From: Balaenoptera acutorostrata
Taxonomy: Eukaryota; Chordata; Mammalia; Artiodactyla; Balaenopteridae
Reading direction: 5' to 3'
Length of the DNA: 64,000 bases
Assembly: GCF_949987535.1 (NCBI RefSeq)
Contig: NC_080064.1
Span: forward strand, 126,012,708-126,076,707
Shown piece by piece: positions 34,260-47,700 of this stretch. The translations under genes were made by a program, and so were the position numbers. The notes beneath the pieces were generated by a model, which saw only the letters and a list, made by a program, of their open reading frames with translations, ran no database searches and was not told the origin of the DNA. Position 1 is the first letter of the stretch. The number at the start of each line of letters is the position of its first letter.

Positions 34260-37200
34260 CTAGGTTCCACATACATGCATTAATATACGATATTTGTTTT
34301 TCTCTTTCTGACTTACTTCACTCTGTATGACAGTCTCTAGAGCCATCCACTTCTCAACAAATGACTCAATTTCGTTCCTTTTTATGGCTGAGTAATATTC
34401 CATTGTATATATGTACCACAACTTCTTTATCCATTCGTCTGGTGATGGGCATTTAGGTTGCTTCCATGACCTGGCTATTGTAAATAGTGCTGCAATGAAC
34501 ATTCGGGTGCATGTGTCTTTTTGAATTACGGTTTTCTCTGGGTATATGCTCAGTAGTGGGATTGCTGGGTCATATGGTAATTCTATTTTTAGTTTTTTTA
34601 AGGGACCTCCGTGTTGTTCTCCATAGTGGCTGTATCAATTTACATTCCCACCAACAGTGCAAGAGGGTTCCCTTTTCTCCACACCCTCTCCAGCATTTGT
34701 TGTTTGTAGATTTTCTGATGATGCCCATTCTAACAGGAGTGAGGTGATACCTCATTGTAGTTTTGATTGGCATTTCTCTAATAATTAGCGATGTTGAGCA
34801 TCTTTTCATGTGCTTCGTGGCCGTCTGTATGTCTTCTTTGGAGAAATGTCTATTTAGGTCTTCTGCCCATTTTTGGATTGGGGTGTTTGTTTCTTTAATA
34901 TTGAGCTGAATGAGCTGTTTATATATTTTGGAGATTAATCCTTTGTCCGTTGATTCGTTTGCAAATATTTTCTCCCATTCCGAGGGTTGTCTCTTCGTCT
35001 TGTTTACGGTTTCGTTTGCTGTGCAAAAGCTTTGAAGTTTCATTAGGTCCCATTTGTTTATTTTTGTTTTTATTTCCATTACTCTAGGAGGTGGATCAAA
35101 ACAGATCTTGCTGTGATTTATGTCAAAGAGTGTTCTTCCTGTGTTTTCCTCTAAGAGTTTTATAGTGTCCAGTCTTATATTTAGGTCTCTAATCCATTTT
35201 GAGTTTATTTTTGTGTATGGTGTTAGGGAGTATTCTAATTTCATTCTTTTACATGGAGCTGTCCAGTTTTCCCAGCACCACTTATTGAAGAGACTGTCTT
35301 TTCTCCATTGTATATCTTTGCCTCCTTTGTCATAGATTAGTTGACCATAGGTGCGTGGGTTAGTCTCTGGGCTTTTCTATCTTGTTCCATTGATCTGTGT
35401 TTCTGTTTTTGTGCCAGTACCATATTGTCTTGATTACTGTAGCTTTGTAGTATAGTCTGAAGTCAGGGAGTCTGATTCCTCCAGCTCCATTTTTTTCCCT
35501 CCAGACTGCTTTGGCTATTCGGGGTCTTTTGTGACTCCATACAAATTTTAAGATGATTTGTTCTAGCTCCGTAAAAAATGCCATTGGTAATTTGATAGGG
35601 ATTGCATTGAATCTGTATATTGCTTTGGGTAGTATACTCATTTTCACAATGTTGATTCTTCCAATCCAAGAACATGGTATATCTCTCCATCTGTTGGTAT
35701 CATCTTTAATTTCTTTCATCAGTGTCTTATCGTTTTCTGCATACAGGTCTTTTGTCTCCCTAGGTAGGTTTATTCCTAGGTATTTTATTCTTTTTGTTGC
35801 ACTGGTAAATGGGAGTGTTTCCATAATTTCTCTTTCAGATTGTTCATCATTCGTGTATAGGAATGCAAGAGATTTCTGTGCATTCATTTTGTATCCTGCA
35901 ACTTTACCATATTCATTCATTAGCTCTAGCAGTTTTCTGGTGGCAGTTTTAGGATTCTCTATGTATAGTATCACGTCGTCCGCAAACAGTGACAGTTGTA
36001 CTTCTTCTTTTCCCATTTGTATTCCTTTTATTTCTTTTTCTTCTCTGATTGCCGTGGCTAGGACTTCCAGAACTATGTTGAATAATAGTGGTGAGAGTGG
36101 ACCTCCTTGTCTCGTTCCTGATCTTAGAGGAAATGCTTTCAGTTTTTCACCATTGAGAATGATGTTTGCTGTGGGTTTGTCATATATGGCCTTTATTATG
36201 TGGAGGTAGGTTCCCTCTATGCCCACTTTCTGGAGAGTTTTTATCATAACTGGGTGTTGAATTTTGTCAAAAGCTTTTTCTGCATCTATTGAGATGATCA
36301 TATGGTTTTTATTCTTCAGTTTGTTAATATGGTGTATCACATTGATTGATTTGCGTATATTGAAGAATCCTTGCATCCCTGGGATAAATGTCACTTGATC
36401 GTGGTGTATGATCCTTTTAATGTGTTGTTGGATTCTGTTTGCTAGTATTTTGTTGAGGATTTTTGCATCTGTATTCCTCAGTGATATTGGTCTGTAATTT
36501 TCTTTTTTTGTAGTGTCTTTGTCTGGTTTTGGTATCAGGGTGATGGTGGCCTCATAGAATGAGTTTGGGAGGGTTCCTTCCAGAAGAGTTTGAGAAGGAT
36601 AGGTGTTAGCTCTTCTCTAAATGTTTGACAGAATTCACCTGTGAAGCCATCTGGTCCTGGACTTTTGTTTGTTGGAAGATTTTTAATCACAGTTTCAATT
36701 TCATTACTTGTGATTGGTCTGTTCATATTTTCTGTTTCTTCCTGGTTCAGTCTTGGAAGGTTATGCCTTTCTAAAAATGTGTCCATTTCTTCCAGGTTGT
36801 CCATTTTATTGGCATAAAGTTGCTTGTAGTAGTCTCTTAGGATGCTTTGTATTTCTGCGGTGTCTGTTGTAACTTCTCCTTTTTCATTTCGGATTCTATT
36901 GATTTGAGTCCTCTCCCTCTTTCTCTTGATGAGTCTGGCTAATGGCTTATCAATTTTGTTTATCTTCTCAAAGAAGCAACTTTTAGTTTTATTGATCTTT
37001 GCTATTGTTTTCTTTGTCTCTATTTCATTTATTTCTGCTCTGATCTTTATGATTTCTTTCCTTCTGCTAACTTTGGGTTTTGTTTGTTCTTCTTTCTCTA
37101 GTTTCTTTAGGTGTAAGGTTAGATTGTTTACTTGAGATTTTTCTTGTTTCTTGAGACAGGCTTGTATAGCGATAAACTTCCCTCTTAGAACTGCTTTTGC

Positions 37201-38071
37201 TGCATCCCATAGGTTTTGGGTCGTCGTGTTTTCATTGTCATTTGTCTCTAGGTATTTTTTGATTGCCTCTCTGATTTTCTTCAGTGATCTCTTGGTTATT
37301 TAGTAACGTATTGTTTAGCCTCCATGTGTTTGTCTGTTTTACGTTTTTTTCCCCTGTAATTCATTTCTAATCTCATAGCGTTGTGGTCCGAAAAGATGCT
37401 TGATATGATTTCAATTTTCTTAAATTTACTGAGGCTTGATTTGTGACCCAAGATGTGATCTGTCCTGGAGAATGTTCCGTGCGCACTTGAGAAGAACGTG
37501 TAATCTGCTGTTTTTGGATGGAATGTCCTATATATATCCATTAACTCTAACTGGTCTATTGTGTCATTTAAAGCTTCTGTTTCCTTATTCATTTTCATTT
37601 TGGATGATCTGTCCTTTGGTGTAAGTGAGGTGTTAAAGCCCCCCACTATTATTGTGTTACTGTCGATTTCCTCTTTTATAGCTGTTAGCAGTTGCCTTAT
37701 GTATTGAGGTGCTCCTAGGTTGGGTGCATATATATTTATAATCGTTATATCTTCTTCTTGGATTGATCCCTTGATCATTATGTAGTGTCCTTCCTTGTCT
37801 CTTGCAACATTCTTTATTTTCAAGTCTATTTTATCTGATACGAGTATAGCTACTCTCCAGCTTTCTTTTGATTTCCATTTGCATGGAATATCTTTTCCCA
37901 TCCCCTCACTTTCAGTCTGTATGTGTCCCTAGGTCTAAAGTGGGTCTCTTGTAGACAGCATATATATGGGTCTTGTTTTTGTATCCATTCAGCCAGTCTA
38001 TGTCTTTTGGTTGGGGCATTTAATCCATTCACGTTTAAGGTAATTATCGATATGTATGTTCCTGTGACCAT
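34260..38071 (-). pseudogene. L1 ORF2, copy 3, multiply broken
   Basis: Shares GGFN (codon 37638-37640), the 2-bp insertion near 37854, the extra C in the C run near 37350, the ancestral frameshift at 35373-35376 and the extra T in the C-terminal region with copies 2, 4 and 5. Private lesions are a 13-bp deletion near 36580 and an extra T near 37277. FADD intact. Longest open piece 35360-36394 (344 codons). Confidence 0.92.
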
Positions 38072-38129
38072 TTTCTTAATTGTTTTGGGTTTGTTTTTGT
38101 AGGTCCTTTTCTTCTCTTGTGTTTCCCAC

Positions 38130-39035
38130 TTAGAGAAGTTCCTTTAGCATTTGTTGTAGAGCTGGTTTGGTGGTGCTGAATTCTCGTAGCTTTTGCTTGT
38201 CTGTAAAGCTTTTGATTTCTCCATCAAATCTAAATGAGATCCTTGCCGGGTAGAGTAATCTCGGTTGTAGGTTCTTCCCTTTCATCACTTGAAGTATATC
38301 ATGCCACTCCCTTCTGGCTTGTAGAGTTTCTGCTGAGAAATCAGCTGTTAACCTTATGGGAGTTCCCTTGTATGTTATTTGTCGTTTTTCCCTTGCTGCT
38401 TTCAATAATTTTTCTTTGTTTTTAATTTTTGCCACTTTGATTACTATGTGTCTCGGTGTGTTTCTCCTTGGGTTGATCCTGTATGGGACTCTCTGCGCTT
38501 GCTGGACTTGGGTGGCTATTTCCTTTCCCATGTTAGGGAAGTTTTCGACTATAATCTCTTCAGATATTTTCTCTGGTCCTTTCTCTCTCTCTTCTCCTTC
38601 TGGGACCCCTATAATGCGAATGTTGTTGCGTTTAATGTTGTCCCAGAGGTCTCTTAGGCTGTCTTCTTTTCTTTTCATTCTTTTTTCTTTATTCTGTTCC
38701 GCAGCAGTCAATTCCACCATTCTGTCTTCCAGGTCACTTATCCGTTCTTCTGCCTCAGTTATTCTGCTATTGATTCCTTCTAGTGTAGTTTTCATTTCAG
38801 TTATTGTATTGGTCATCTCTGTTTGTTTGTTCTTTAATTCTTCTAGGTCTTTGTTAATCATTTCTTGCATCTTCTCAATCTTTGCCTCCATTCTTATTCC
38901 GAGGTCCTGGATCATCTTCACTATCATTATTCTGAATTCTTTTTCTGGAAGGTTGCCTATCTCCACTTCATTTAGTTGTGTTTCTGGGGTTTTTTCTTGT
39001 TCCTTCATCTGGTACATAGCCCTCTGCCTTTTCAT
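38130..39035 (-). CDS. L1 ORF1 protein, copy 3, open
   Basis: 301 residues, all three domains present. Keeps ISFRFDGE and [17 protein letters not shown], the forms also seen in copy 1. Replacements include MKRKEDS for MKRNEDS and TQVQQAQR for TQVQEAQR. Confidence 0.9.
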   Translation of the reverse strand: MKRQRAMYQMKEQEKTPETQLNEVEIGNLPEKEFRIMIVKMIQDLGIRMEAKIEKMQEMINKDLEELKNKQTEMTNTITEMKTTLEGINSRITEAEERISDLEDRMVELTAAEQNKEKRMKRKEDSLRDLWDNIKRNNIRIIGVPEGEEREKGPEKISEEIIVENFPNMGKEIATQVQQAQRVPYRINPRRNTPRHIVIKVAKIKNKEKLLKAAREKRQITYKGTPIRLTADFSAETLQARREWHDILQVMKGKNLQPRLLYPARISFRFDGEIKSFTDKQKLREFSTTKPALQQMLKELL

Positions 39036-39930
39036 CTTGTCTATCTTTCTGTAACTGTGGTTTTTGGTCCACAGGCTGCAGGATTGTAGTTTTTCTTGCT
39101 TCTGCTGTCTGCCCTCTGGTGGTTGAGGCTATCTAAGAGGCTTGATGGGAGGCTCTGGTGGTGGGTAGAGCTGACTGTTGCTGTGGCGGTCAGAGCTCAG
39201 TAAAACTTTAATCCACTTGACTGTTGATGGGTGGGCCTGGGTCCCCTCTCTGTTGGTTGTTTTGCCTGAGGCAACCCAACACTGGAGCCTACCTGGGCTC
39301 TTTGGTGGGGTTAATGGCAGGCTCTGGGAGGGCTCACGCCAAGGAGCACTTCCCAGAACCTCCGCTGCCAGTGTCCTTGTCCCCAAGGTGAAACAGAGCC
39401 ACCCCCCGCCTCTGCAGTAGACCCCCCCAACACCAGCAGGTAGGTCTGGTTCAGTCTCCCCCAGGGTCACTGCTCCTTCCCCTGGGTCCCGATGCGCACA
39501 CTACTTTGTGTGTGCCCTCCAAGAGTGGCGTCTCTGTTTCCCCCAGTCCTGTAGAAGTCCTGCAGTCAATTCCCACTAGGCTTCAAAGTCTGATTCTCTA
39601 GGAATTCCTCCTCCTGTTGCAGGACCCCCAGGTTGGGAAGCCTGACGTGGGGCTCAGAACCTTCACTCCAGTGGGTGGACTTCTGTGGTATAAGTGTTCG
39701 CCAGTCTGTGAGTCACCCACCCAGCAGTGATGGGATTTGATTTTACTCTGATTGCGCCCCTCCTACCATCTCCCTGTGGCTTCTCCTCTGTCCTTGGACG
39801 TGGGGTATCCTCCTTGGTGAAGTCCAGGGTCTTCCTGTCAGTGATTGTCCAGCAGCCAGTTGTGATTCTGGTGCTCTCGCAAGAGGGAGTGAGAGCACGT
39901 CCTTCTACTCCGCCATCTTGGTTAATGCTC
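39036..39930 (-). promoter_or_regulatory. L1 5'UTR, copy 3
   Basis: YY1-type site at 39910-39921. Confidence 0.78.
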
Positions 39931-39944
39931 TGTTTGTTGACATT

Positions 39945-40951
39945 TTGCTGATGGTCATTCTGACTGGTGTGAGGTGATACCTTTGTGTAGATTGGATTTG
40001 CATGCGTCTCATAATTCCTGATGTTTTGCGTTTATCAATGTTCTTTTCGTTTTTTTTTTAAGATGGAGCTAAAGTTACAGCTTCAGATTGCCTTCTTGAA
40101 AAATTTGCCACGTTTGGATTTTTTTGGCCATTCCCTACCCCAGGACATTTTTTGAGGGCATGAATCATTTACAGCCCTGCAGTCCTTGTGAATATTAGTG
40201 ACCATTAGCAGTAGATTTAAAGCTGGTGTTTGAGGAAACGGCCTTAGGGTGGCAGCATTTCTACGTTGCCAACTCTGCTTGCTAGGGAAACAGAACCTTG
40301 CTGCAAGTTGTGCTTTTAGGTTGCAGATTAGAGTGGAATGTGCCAGGACAAACCCCCATAAGTTTTAGCCTCCGTAATTCTTGTCTGTGTCTTTAAGTTG
40401 TAGTTTTTATCAGAGCAAATTTGATTGAAAAATGTCTTTTTCTCTAGGTGTACAGAATCTTGTTCATTTACACATATACATATATCTATTGATCTTTGGG
40501 TCCTTTTCCATGTAGGTTGTTACAGAGTGTTGAGTAGACCACTTTTGGTATTCCATAGGTCTTTGGGGATTATATATTTTCTATGTATTAATATATGTGT
40601 GTTAACCCCAATATCCTAATTTATCCATTCCTCACACCTTTTCTTTGGCTTAACCATAAGTTTGTCTTCTCAATCTGAGATTGCCTTTCTCTAGGAAATA
40701 TGTTCATTTTTATGAATTTTCAGATAACATAAGGGACATCATAGGGCATTTGTCTTTCGCATTCTGACTTACTTCACGTTGTGTGATTATCTCTAGGCTC
40801 ATCTGTGGTGCTGCATATGCCATTCTTTTATTTTTTGTGTGACTGATATTCCAATCTGTCCATATACCACTTCTTCTTTGTCCATTCATCTGATTATGGA
40901 CCTTTTCTTTTTTGCTTCCATGTCTTGGCTATTTCAATATTGCTGCAGTGC
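39945..40951 (-). repeat. Monomer C, right part, unit 3
   Basis: GACTGGTGTGAGG variant near 39961, as in unit 1. Confidence 0.8.
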
Positions 40952-42208
40952 ACATTTGCCTGCCTCTGTCTTTCCGATTCTGGTGGTCTTAGGTTATAGG
41001 CCCAAAAGGTGCCCTGCCGCATCATATGGTAGCTCAATTTTTACCTTTTAAAGCAGCTCCATTCTGTTTTCGTTAGTGCTGTTACCACTTTACGTTCCAC
41101 CAGCAGCTAGAAGGTACAGAGTTCTCTAAAAGCCCTTCAGCCTTTATAGTTTGTAGACTTTTTGCTGATGGTCATTTGACTGGTGTGAGCTGAAACCTTT
41201 TTGGAAGTTGGATTTGCATGTGGCTAATAATTCCTTATACTGAGCTTTAGGCATGTCCTTTTTTATTTAAAGAGTGACTACAACGTCCCTCTTCATATTG
41301 ACTTCTTGAAACATTTGTCATGGGTTGAATTGTCTTGCCTATTCCCTACCCCAGGGCATTTTTTGAGGACAGGTGTCATTTAGAGCCCTGCAGTCCTTGT
41401 GACTATTAAGCAACCATTAGTACTTGGTGTAAAGCTGCTGTTGTGGGAAACAGCTATAAGGCGGCAGCATTATTACGTTCTCAACTCTTGTTACTGGGGC
41501 AACAGAGTCTTCCTGGAGGTAGTGTTCCAAGGTTGTAAATTACACTGGAATGTGCTGGGACAAGCCCCCAGAAGTTTATGTCTCCTTACTTATGTTTTTT
41601 AAATTTAATTTCTATTTCTTATCGGAGTAAATTTGATTAGAGTGTTTTGATTGTCTGGCTGGTACAGAATCTGCTCAATGATTCCTACGCATGTCTGTTC
41701 ATCTTCGGATCCTGTTACCATGTATGTTATTACAGAATGTTGAGTAGACCTCCCTTGGTATTTGGTAGGTGTTTTTGTCATTATGTATTTTATATGTATT
41801 GGTGACTATCTAATTCATATAGTTTATATACATTTAACGTACATTAGTATATGTATGTTAGCCCCATAGTCCTAATTTATCCATCCTCCCACCTTTCATT
41901 TTGGCTAACCATTAGTTTGTTTGATAAGTCTGTGAGTGTCTTTCTCTGTGGAAATATGTTCATTGGTAGCAATCGTAGAATAACATGTATACCTGATATC
42001 ATAGGATATTGGTCATTCCCTCTTGACTTACTTAACCTAATATGATGATTTCTAGGCTCCTCTGTAGTCCTGAAAATGGCATTGTTCATTTTTTTCCCTA
42101 GGCTACTATTCCATTCTGTCCATATACCACTTTTTCTTTGTCCATTCATCTGTTTATGGACCTTTTTTTGGCTTCCATGTCTTGGCTATTTCAATATTGC
42201 TGCAGTGC
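40952..42208 (-). repeat. Monomer A, unit 4
   Basis: Carries GATTCCTACGCATG near 41680, found also in A of unit 6 but not in units 2, 3 or 5. Confidence 0.8.
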
Positions 42209-43486
42209 ACATTTGCCTGTCTCTGTCTTTCCGATTCTGGTGGTCTTAGCTTATAGGCCCAAAAGGTGCCCTGCCACATCATATGGTAGCTCAATTTTTA
42301 CCTTTTAAAGCAGCTCCATTCTGTTTTCGTCAGTGCTGTTACCACTTTACGTTCCACCAGCAGCTAGAAGGTACAGAGTTCTCTAAAAGCCCTTCAGCTT
42401 TTATAGTTTGTAGACTTTTTGCTGATGGTCATTTGACTGGTGTGAGCTGAAACCTTTTTCACGTTAGATTTGCATGTGGCTAATAATTCCTTATACTGAG
42501 CTTTAGGCATGTCCCTTTTTTTTAAAGACGGACTACAACTTCCCTCTTCATATTGACTTCTTGAAACATTTGTCATGTGTAGAATTTTCTTGCCTATTCC
42601 CTACCCCAGGGCATTTTTTGAGGACAGGTGTCATTTATAGCCCTGCAGTCCTTGTGACTCTTAAGCAACCATTAGCACTTGGTTTAAAGCTGCTGTTATG
42701 GGAAACAGCCACAAGGCAGCAGCATTATTACGTTCTCCACTCTTGTTGCTAGTGCAAAAGAGTCTTCCTGGAGGTAGTGTTCCAAGGTTGTAAATTAGAG
42801 TGGGATGTGCTGAGACAAGCCCCCAGAAGTTTATGTCACCTTACTTATGTTTGTTTTTTTAAATTTAATTTCTATTTCTTATCGGAGTAAATTTGATTAG
42901 AGTGTTGTGGTTTTCTGGCTGTACAGAATCTGCTCAATGATTCCTACATATGTCTGTTCATCTTCGGATTCTGTTACCTTGTGTGTATGTTATTACAGAA
43001 TGTTGCGTAGACCTCCCTTGGTATTTGGTAGGTGTTTTGTCATTCTATATTTTATATGTATTGGTGACTATATAATTCATATAGTTTATATGTTATATGT
43101 TTATATACATTTAACATACATTAGTATATCTGTGTTAGCCCCATAGTCCTAATTTATCCATCCTCCCACCTTTCATTTTGGCTAACCATTAGTTTGTTTG
43201 ATAAGTCCGTGAGTGTCTTTTTCTGTGGAAATATGTTCATTGGTAGCAATCTTAGGATAACATGTATACATGGTATCATAGGATATTTGTCATTCCCTCT
43301 TGACTTACTTAACCTAATATGATTATTTCTAGGCTCATCTGTAGTCCTGAAGACGGCATTGTTCATCTTTTTCCCGAGGCTACTATTCCATTTGGTATGT
43401 GTACCACTTCTTCTTTGTCCATTTATCTGTTGATGGACATTTTGTTTGCTTCCATGTCTTGGCTGTTGTAAATACTGCTGCATTAC
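42209..43486 (-). repeat. Monomer B, unit 4
   Basis: Same structure as B of unit 2; CTTCAGCTTTTATAG near 42392 is private. Confidence 0.8.
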
Positions 43487-43699
43487 ACGGTTTTCCATCC
43501 CGTGCCTTTTTGATTCTGGCTTTCACAGGTGACAGGCCCAATAGTGGGCCTTCCAGATCATATGGTGACTCAATTTTTACCTTTAAACGCACTGCCGTCC
43601 TGTTCCTATTATTTGGCCGTTACCAGTTTACATCCCACTCAGACCGAGAGGTTACGCTTTTCTCCACAACTTCTTCAGCACCTATTGTTTGTTGACATT
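43487..43699 (-). repeat. Monomer C, left part, unit 4
   Basis: Ends at the duplication 43686-43699. Confidence 0.85.
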
Positions 43700-44542
43700 G
43701 TTTTTCACACACACACAGTGTATTTTATTTTTACAAGAGATAAATAGACTGACATGAAGCGTTGTACATGGATGACCACAACAAAAGCAACAACGATTGC
43801 AATGACCAAACCTGAAACACACTCATACTATGTCATAATATTGACATTCAGTCCAGTAATCCTCCACTGTAACAGCTCCTTTACTTTGCAGTGAAAATTG
43901 ATGTGTATATTCTTTGCCTCTGAGTCCTTGTGGGATTTTTTTTTAAATTCAGACAGAAAGTCACAAAAATTATACTCCTCCTCATCAGTTCACTCAGTCC
44001 CATGTAATTAAATTTTTTTTTTCATCTTGATCTTTTGTTAGCACTTTTTTGAGTTCATCAGTTTTTCATGAGAGTGCTGAAAATGCTTATTCATTCAGTT
44101 CAGCAGTACAGTCAGTTACCAGAACCCTGTACTTGTCAGAGTCTTTGCCATGAATTTCTTGAAGGTGAAACCCTTTACTAGGAACATATTTGCCAAAGCA
44201 TCAGAGTACACCCAGAACTGTCTGTAAATGAGAAAAGACTTAAAAACGACCACAGTTAAAGATTTGATGAAAGTTCATAATAATGCAGTTGACAAGAAAA
44301 TTAGTTATTTCTGAGATATACATTTTAAAGTAATAACTAGGATTATTACTTATAACATTATAGCAGAACATATAAGATTTTTAGAAATTTCATGTAATGT
44401 CTGAAACATTTATATTAACATATTTCCATACATATTTCCATACAAATACACATATAAGATTTTTAGAAATTTCATGTAATGTCTGAAACATTTATATTAA
44501 CGTATTTCCATACAAATAACCCAATGAAAGTTTAATATTAGT
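43700..44542 (-). other. 3'-transduced segment, copy 4
   Basis: GCCAAAGCATC version near 44191 (as units 1 and 2) combined with CTCCTCCTCATCAG near 43975 (as units 3 and 5), a mosaic of neighbouring units. Confidence 0.75.
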
Positions 44543-44752
44543 TGTTTTGTTTGTTTGTTTTTTTATACTGCAGGTTCTTATTAGGCATCAATTTTATACA
44601 CATCAGTGTATACATGTCAATCCCAATCGCCCAATTCAGCACACCACCATCCCCACCCCACCGCAGTTTTCCCCCCTTGGTGTCCATATGTCCATTCTCT
44701 ACATCTGTGTCTCAACTTCTGCCCTGCAAACCGGCTCATCTGTACCATTTTT

Positions 44753-47700
44753 CTAGGTTCCACATACATGCATTAATATACGATATTTGTTTTTCTCTTT
44801 CTGACTTACTTCACTCTGTATGACAGTCTCTAGAGCCATCCACTTCTCAACAAATGACTCAATTTCGTTCCTTTTTATGGCTGAGTAATATTCCATTGTA
44901 TATATGTACCACAACTTCTTTATCCATTCGTCTGGTGATGGGCATTTAGGTTGCTTCCATGACCTGGCTATTGTAAATAGTGCTGCAATGAACATTCGGG
45001 TGCATGTGTCTTTTTGAATTACGGTTTTCTCTGGGTATATGCTCAGTAGTGGGATTGCTGGGTCATATGGTAATTCTATTTTTAGTTTTTTTAAGGGACC
45101 TCCGTGTTGTTCTCCATAGTGGCTGTATCAATTTACATTCCCACCAACAGTGCAAGAGGGTTCCCTTTTCTCCACACCCTCTCCAGCATTTGTTGTTTGT
45201 AGATTTTCTGATGATGCCCATTCTAACAGGAGTGAGGTGATACCTCATTGTAGTTTTGATTGGCATTTCTCTAATAATTAGCGATGTTGAGCATCTTTTC
45301 ATGTGCTTCGTGGCCGTCTGTATGTCTTCTTTGGAGAAATGTCTATTTAGGTCTTCTGCCCATTTTTGGATTGGGGTGTTTGTTTCTTTAATATTGAGCT
45401 GAATGAGCTGTTTATATATTTTGGAGATTAATCCTTTGTCCGTTGATTCGTTTGCAAATATTTTCTCCCATTCCGAGGGTTGTCTCTTCGTCTTGTTTAC
45501 GGTTTCGTTTGCTGTGCAAAAGCTTTGAAGTTTCATTAGGTCCCATTTGTTTATTTTTGTTTTTATTTCCATTACTCTAGGAGGTGGATCAAAACAGATC
45601 TTGCTGTGATTTATGTCAAAGAGTGTTCTTCCTGTGTTTTCCTCTAAGAGTTTTATAGTGTCCAGTCTTATATTTAGGTCTCTAATCCATTTTGAGTTTA
45701 TTTTTGTGTATGGTGTTAGGGAGTATTCTAATTTCATTCTTTTACATGGAGCTGTCCAGTTTTCCCAGCACCACTTATTGAAGAGACTGTCTTTTCTCCA
45801 TTGTATATCTTTGCCTCCTTTGTCATAGATTAGTTGACCATAGGTGCGTGGGTTAGTCTCTGGGCTTTTCTATCTTGTTCCATTGATCTGTGTTTCTGTT
45901 TTTGTGCCAGTACCATATTGTCTTGATTACTGTAGCTTTGTAGTATAGTCTGAAGTCAGGGAGTCTGATTCCTCCAGCTCCATTTTTTTCCCTCCAGACT
46001 GCTTTGGCTATTCGGGGTCTTTTGTGACTCCATACAAATTTTAAGATGATTTGTTCTAGCTCCGTAAAAAATGCCATTGGTAATTTGATAGGGATTGCAT
46101 TGAATCTGTATATTGCTTTGGGTAGTATACTCATTTTCACAATGTTGATTCTTCCAATCCAAGAACATGGTATATCTCTCCATCTGTTGGTATCATCTTT
46201 AATTTCTTTCATCAGTGTCTTATCGTTTTCTGCATACAGGTCTTTTGTCTCCCTAGGTAGGTTTATTCCTAGGTATTTTATTCTTTTTGTTGCACTGGTA
46301 AATGGGAGTGTTTCCATAATTTCTCTTTCAGATTGTTCATCATTCGTGTATAGGAATGCAAGAGATTTCTGTGCATTCATTTTGTATCCTGCAACTTTAC
46401 CATATTCATTCATTAGCTCTAGCAGTTTTCTGGTGGCAGTTTTAGGATTCTCTATGTATAGTATCACGTCGTCCGCAAACAGTGACAGTTGTACTTCTTC
46501 TTTTCCCATTTGTATTCCTTTTATTTCTTTTTCTTCTCTGATTGCTGTGGCTAGGACTTCCAGAACTATGTTGAATAATAGTGGTGAGAGTGGACCTCCT
46601 TGTCTCGTTCCTGATCTTAGAGGAAATGCTTTCAGTTCTTCACCATTGAGAATGATGTTTGCTGTGGGTTTGTCATATATGGCCTTTATTATGTGGAGGT
46701 AGGTTCCCTCTATGCCCACTTTCTGGAGAGTTTTTATCATAACTGGGTGTTGAATTTTGTCAAAAGCTTTTTCTGCATCTATTGAGATGATCATATGGTT
46801 TTTATTCTTCAGTTTGTTAATATGGTGTATCACATTGATTGATTTGCGTATATTGAAGAATCCTTGCATCCCTGGGATAAATGTCACTTGATCGTGGTGT
46901 ATGATCCTTTTAATGTGTTGTTGGATTCTGTTTGCTAGTATTTTGTTGAGGATTTTTGCATCTGTATTCATCAGTGATATTGGTCTGTAATTTTCTTTTT
47001 TTGTAGTGTCTTTGTCTGGTTTTGGTATCAGGGTGATGGTGGCCTCATAGAATGAGTTTGGGAGTGTTCCTTCCTCTGCAATTTTTTGGAAGAGTTTGAG
47101 AAGGATAGGTGTTAGCTCTTCTCTAAATGTTTGACAGAATTCACCTGTGAAGCCATCTGGTCCTGGACTTTTGTTTGTTGGAAGATTTTTAATCACACTT
47201 TCAATTTCATTACTTGTGATTGGTCTGTTCATATTTTCTGTTTCTTCCTGGTTCAGTCTTGGAAGGTTATGCCTTTCTAAAAATGTGTCCATTTCTTCCA
47301 GGTTGTCCATTTTATTGGCATAAAGTTGCTTGTAGTAGTCTCTTAGGATGCTTTGTATTTCTGCGGTGTCTGTTGTAACTTCTCCTTTTTCATTTCGGAT
47401 TCTATTGATTTGAGTCCTCTCCCTCTTTTTCTTGATGAGTCTGGCTAATGGCTTATCAATTTTGTTTATCTTCTCAAAGAAGCAACTTTTAGTTTTATTG
47501 ATCTTTGCTATTGTTTTCTTTGTCTCTATTTCATTTATTTCTGCTCTGATCTTTATGATTTCTTTCCTTCTGCTAACTTTGGGTTTTGTTTGTTCTTCTT
47601 TCTCTAGTTTCTTTAGGTGTAAGGTTAGATTGTTTACTTGAGATTTTTCTTGTTTCTTGAGACAGGCTTGTATAGCGATAAACTTCCCTCTTAGAACTGC

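Larger units (their letters stand above)
33209..39930 (-). mobile_element. L1 with 3'-transduced segment, copy 3
   Basis: Same insertion, with duplications at 33195-33208 and 39931-39944. L1 body 34072-39930. Confidence 0.92.
30461..40951. repeat. Array unit 3
   Basis: 10491 bp. Shares with unit 5 the GCCTTAAAGCATC variant of the transduced segment. Confidence 0.9.

Noticed and set aside
46046..46702. 218-codon plus-strand frame (also 35553-36209, 56480-57136)
   Set aside because: Antisense to the RT region of L1 ORF2; present only because the sense strand lacks stops there.
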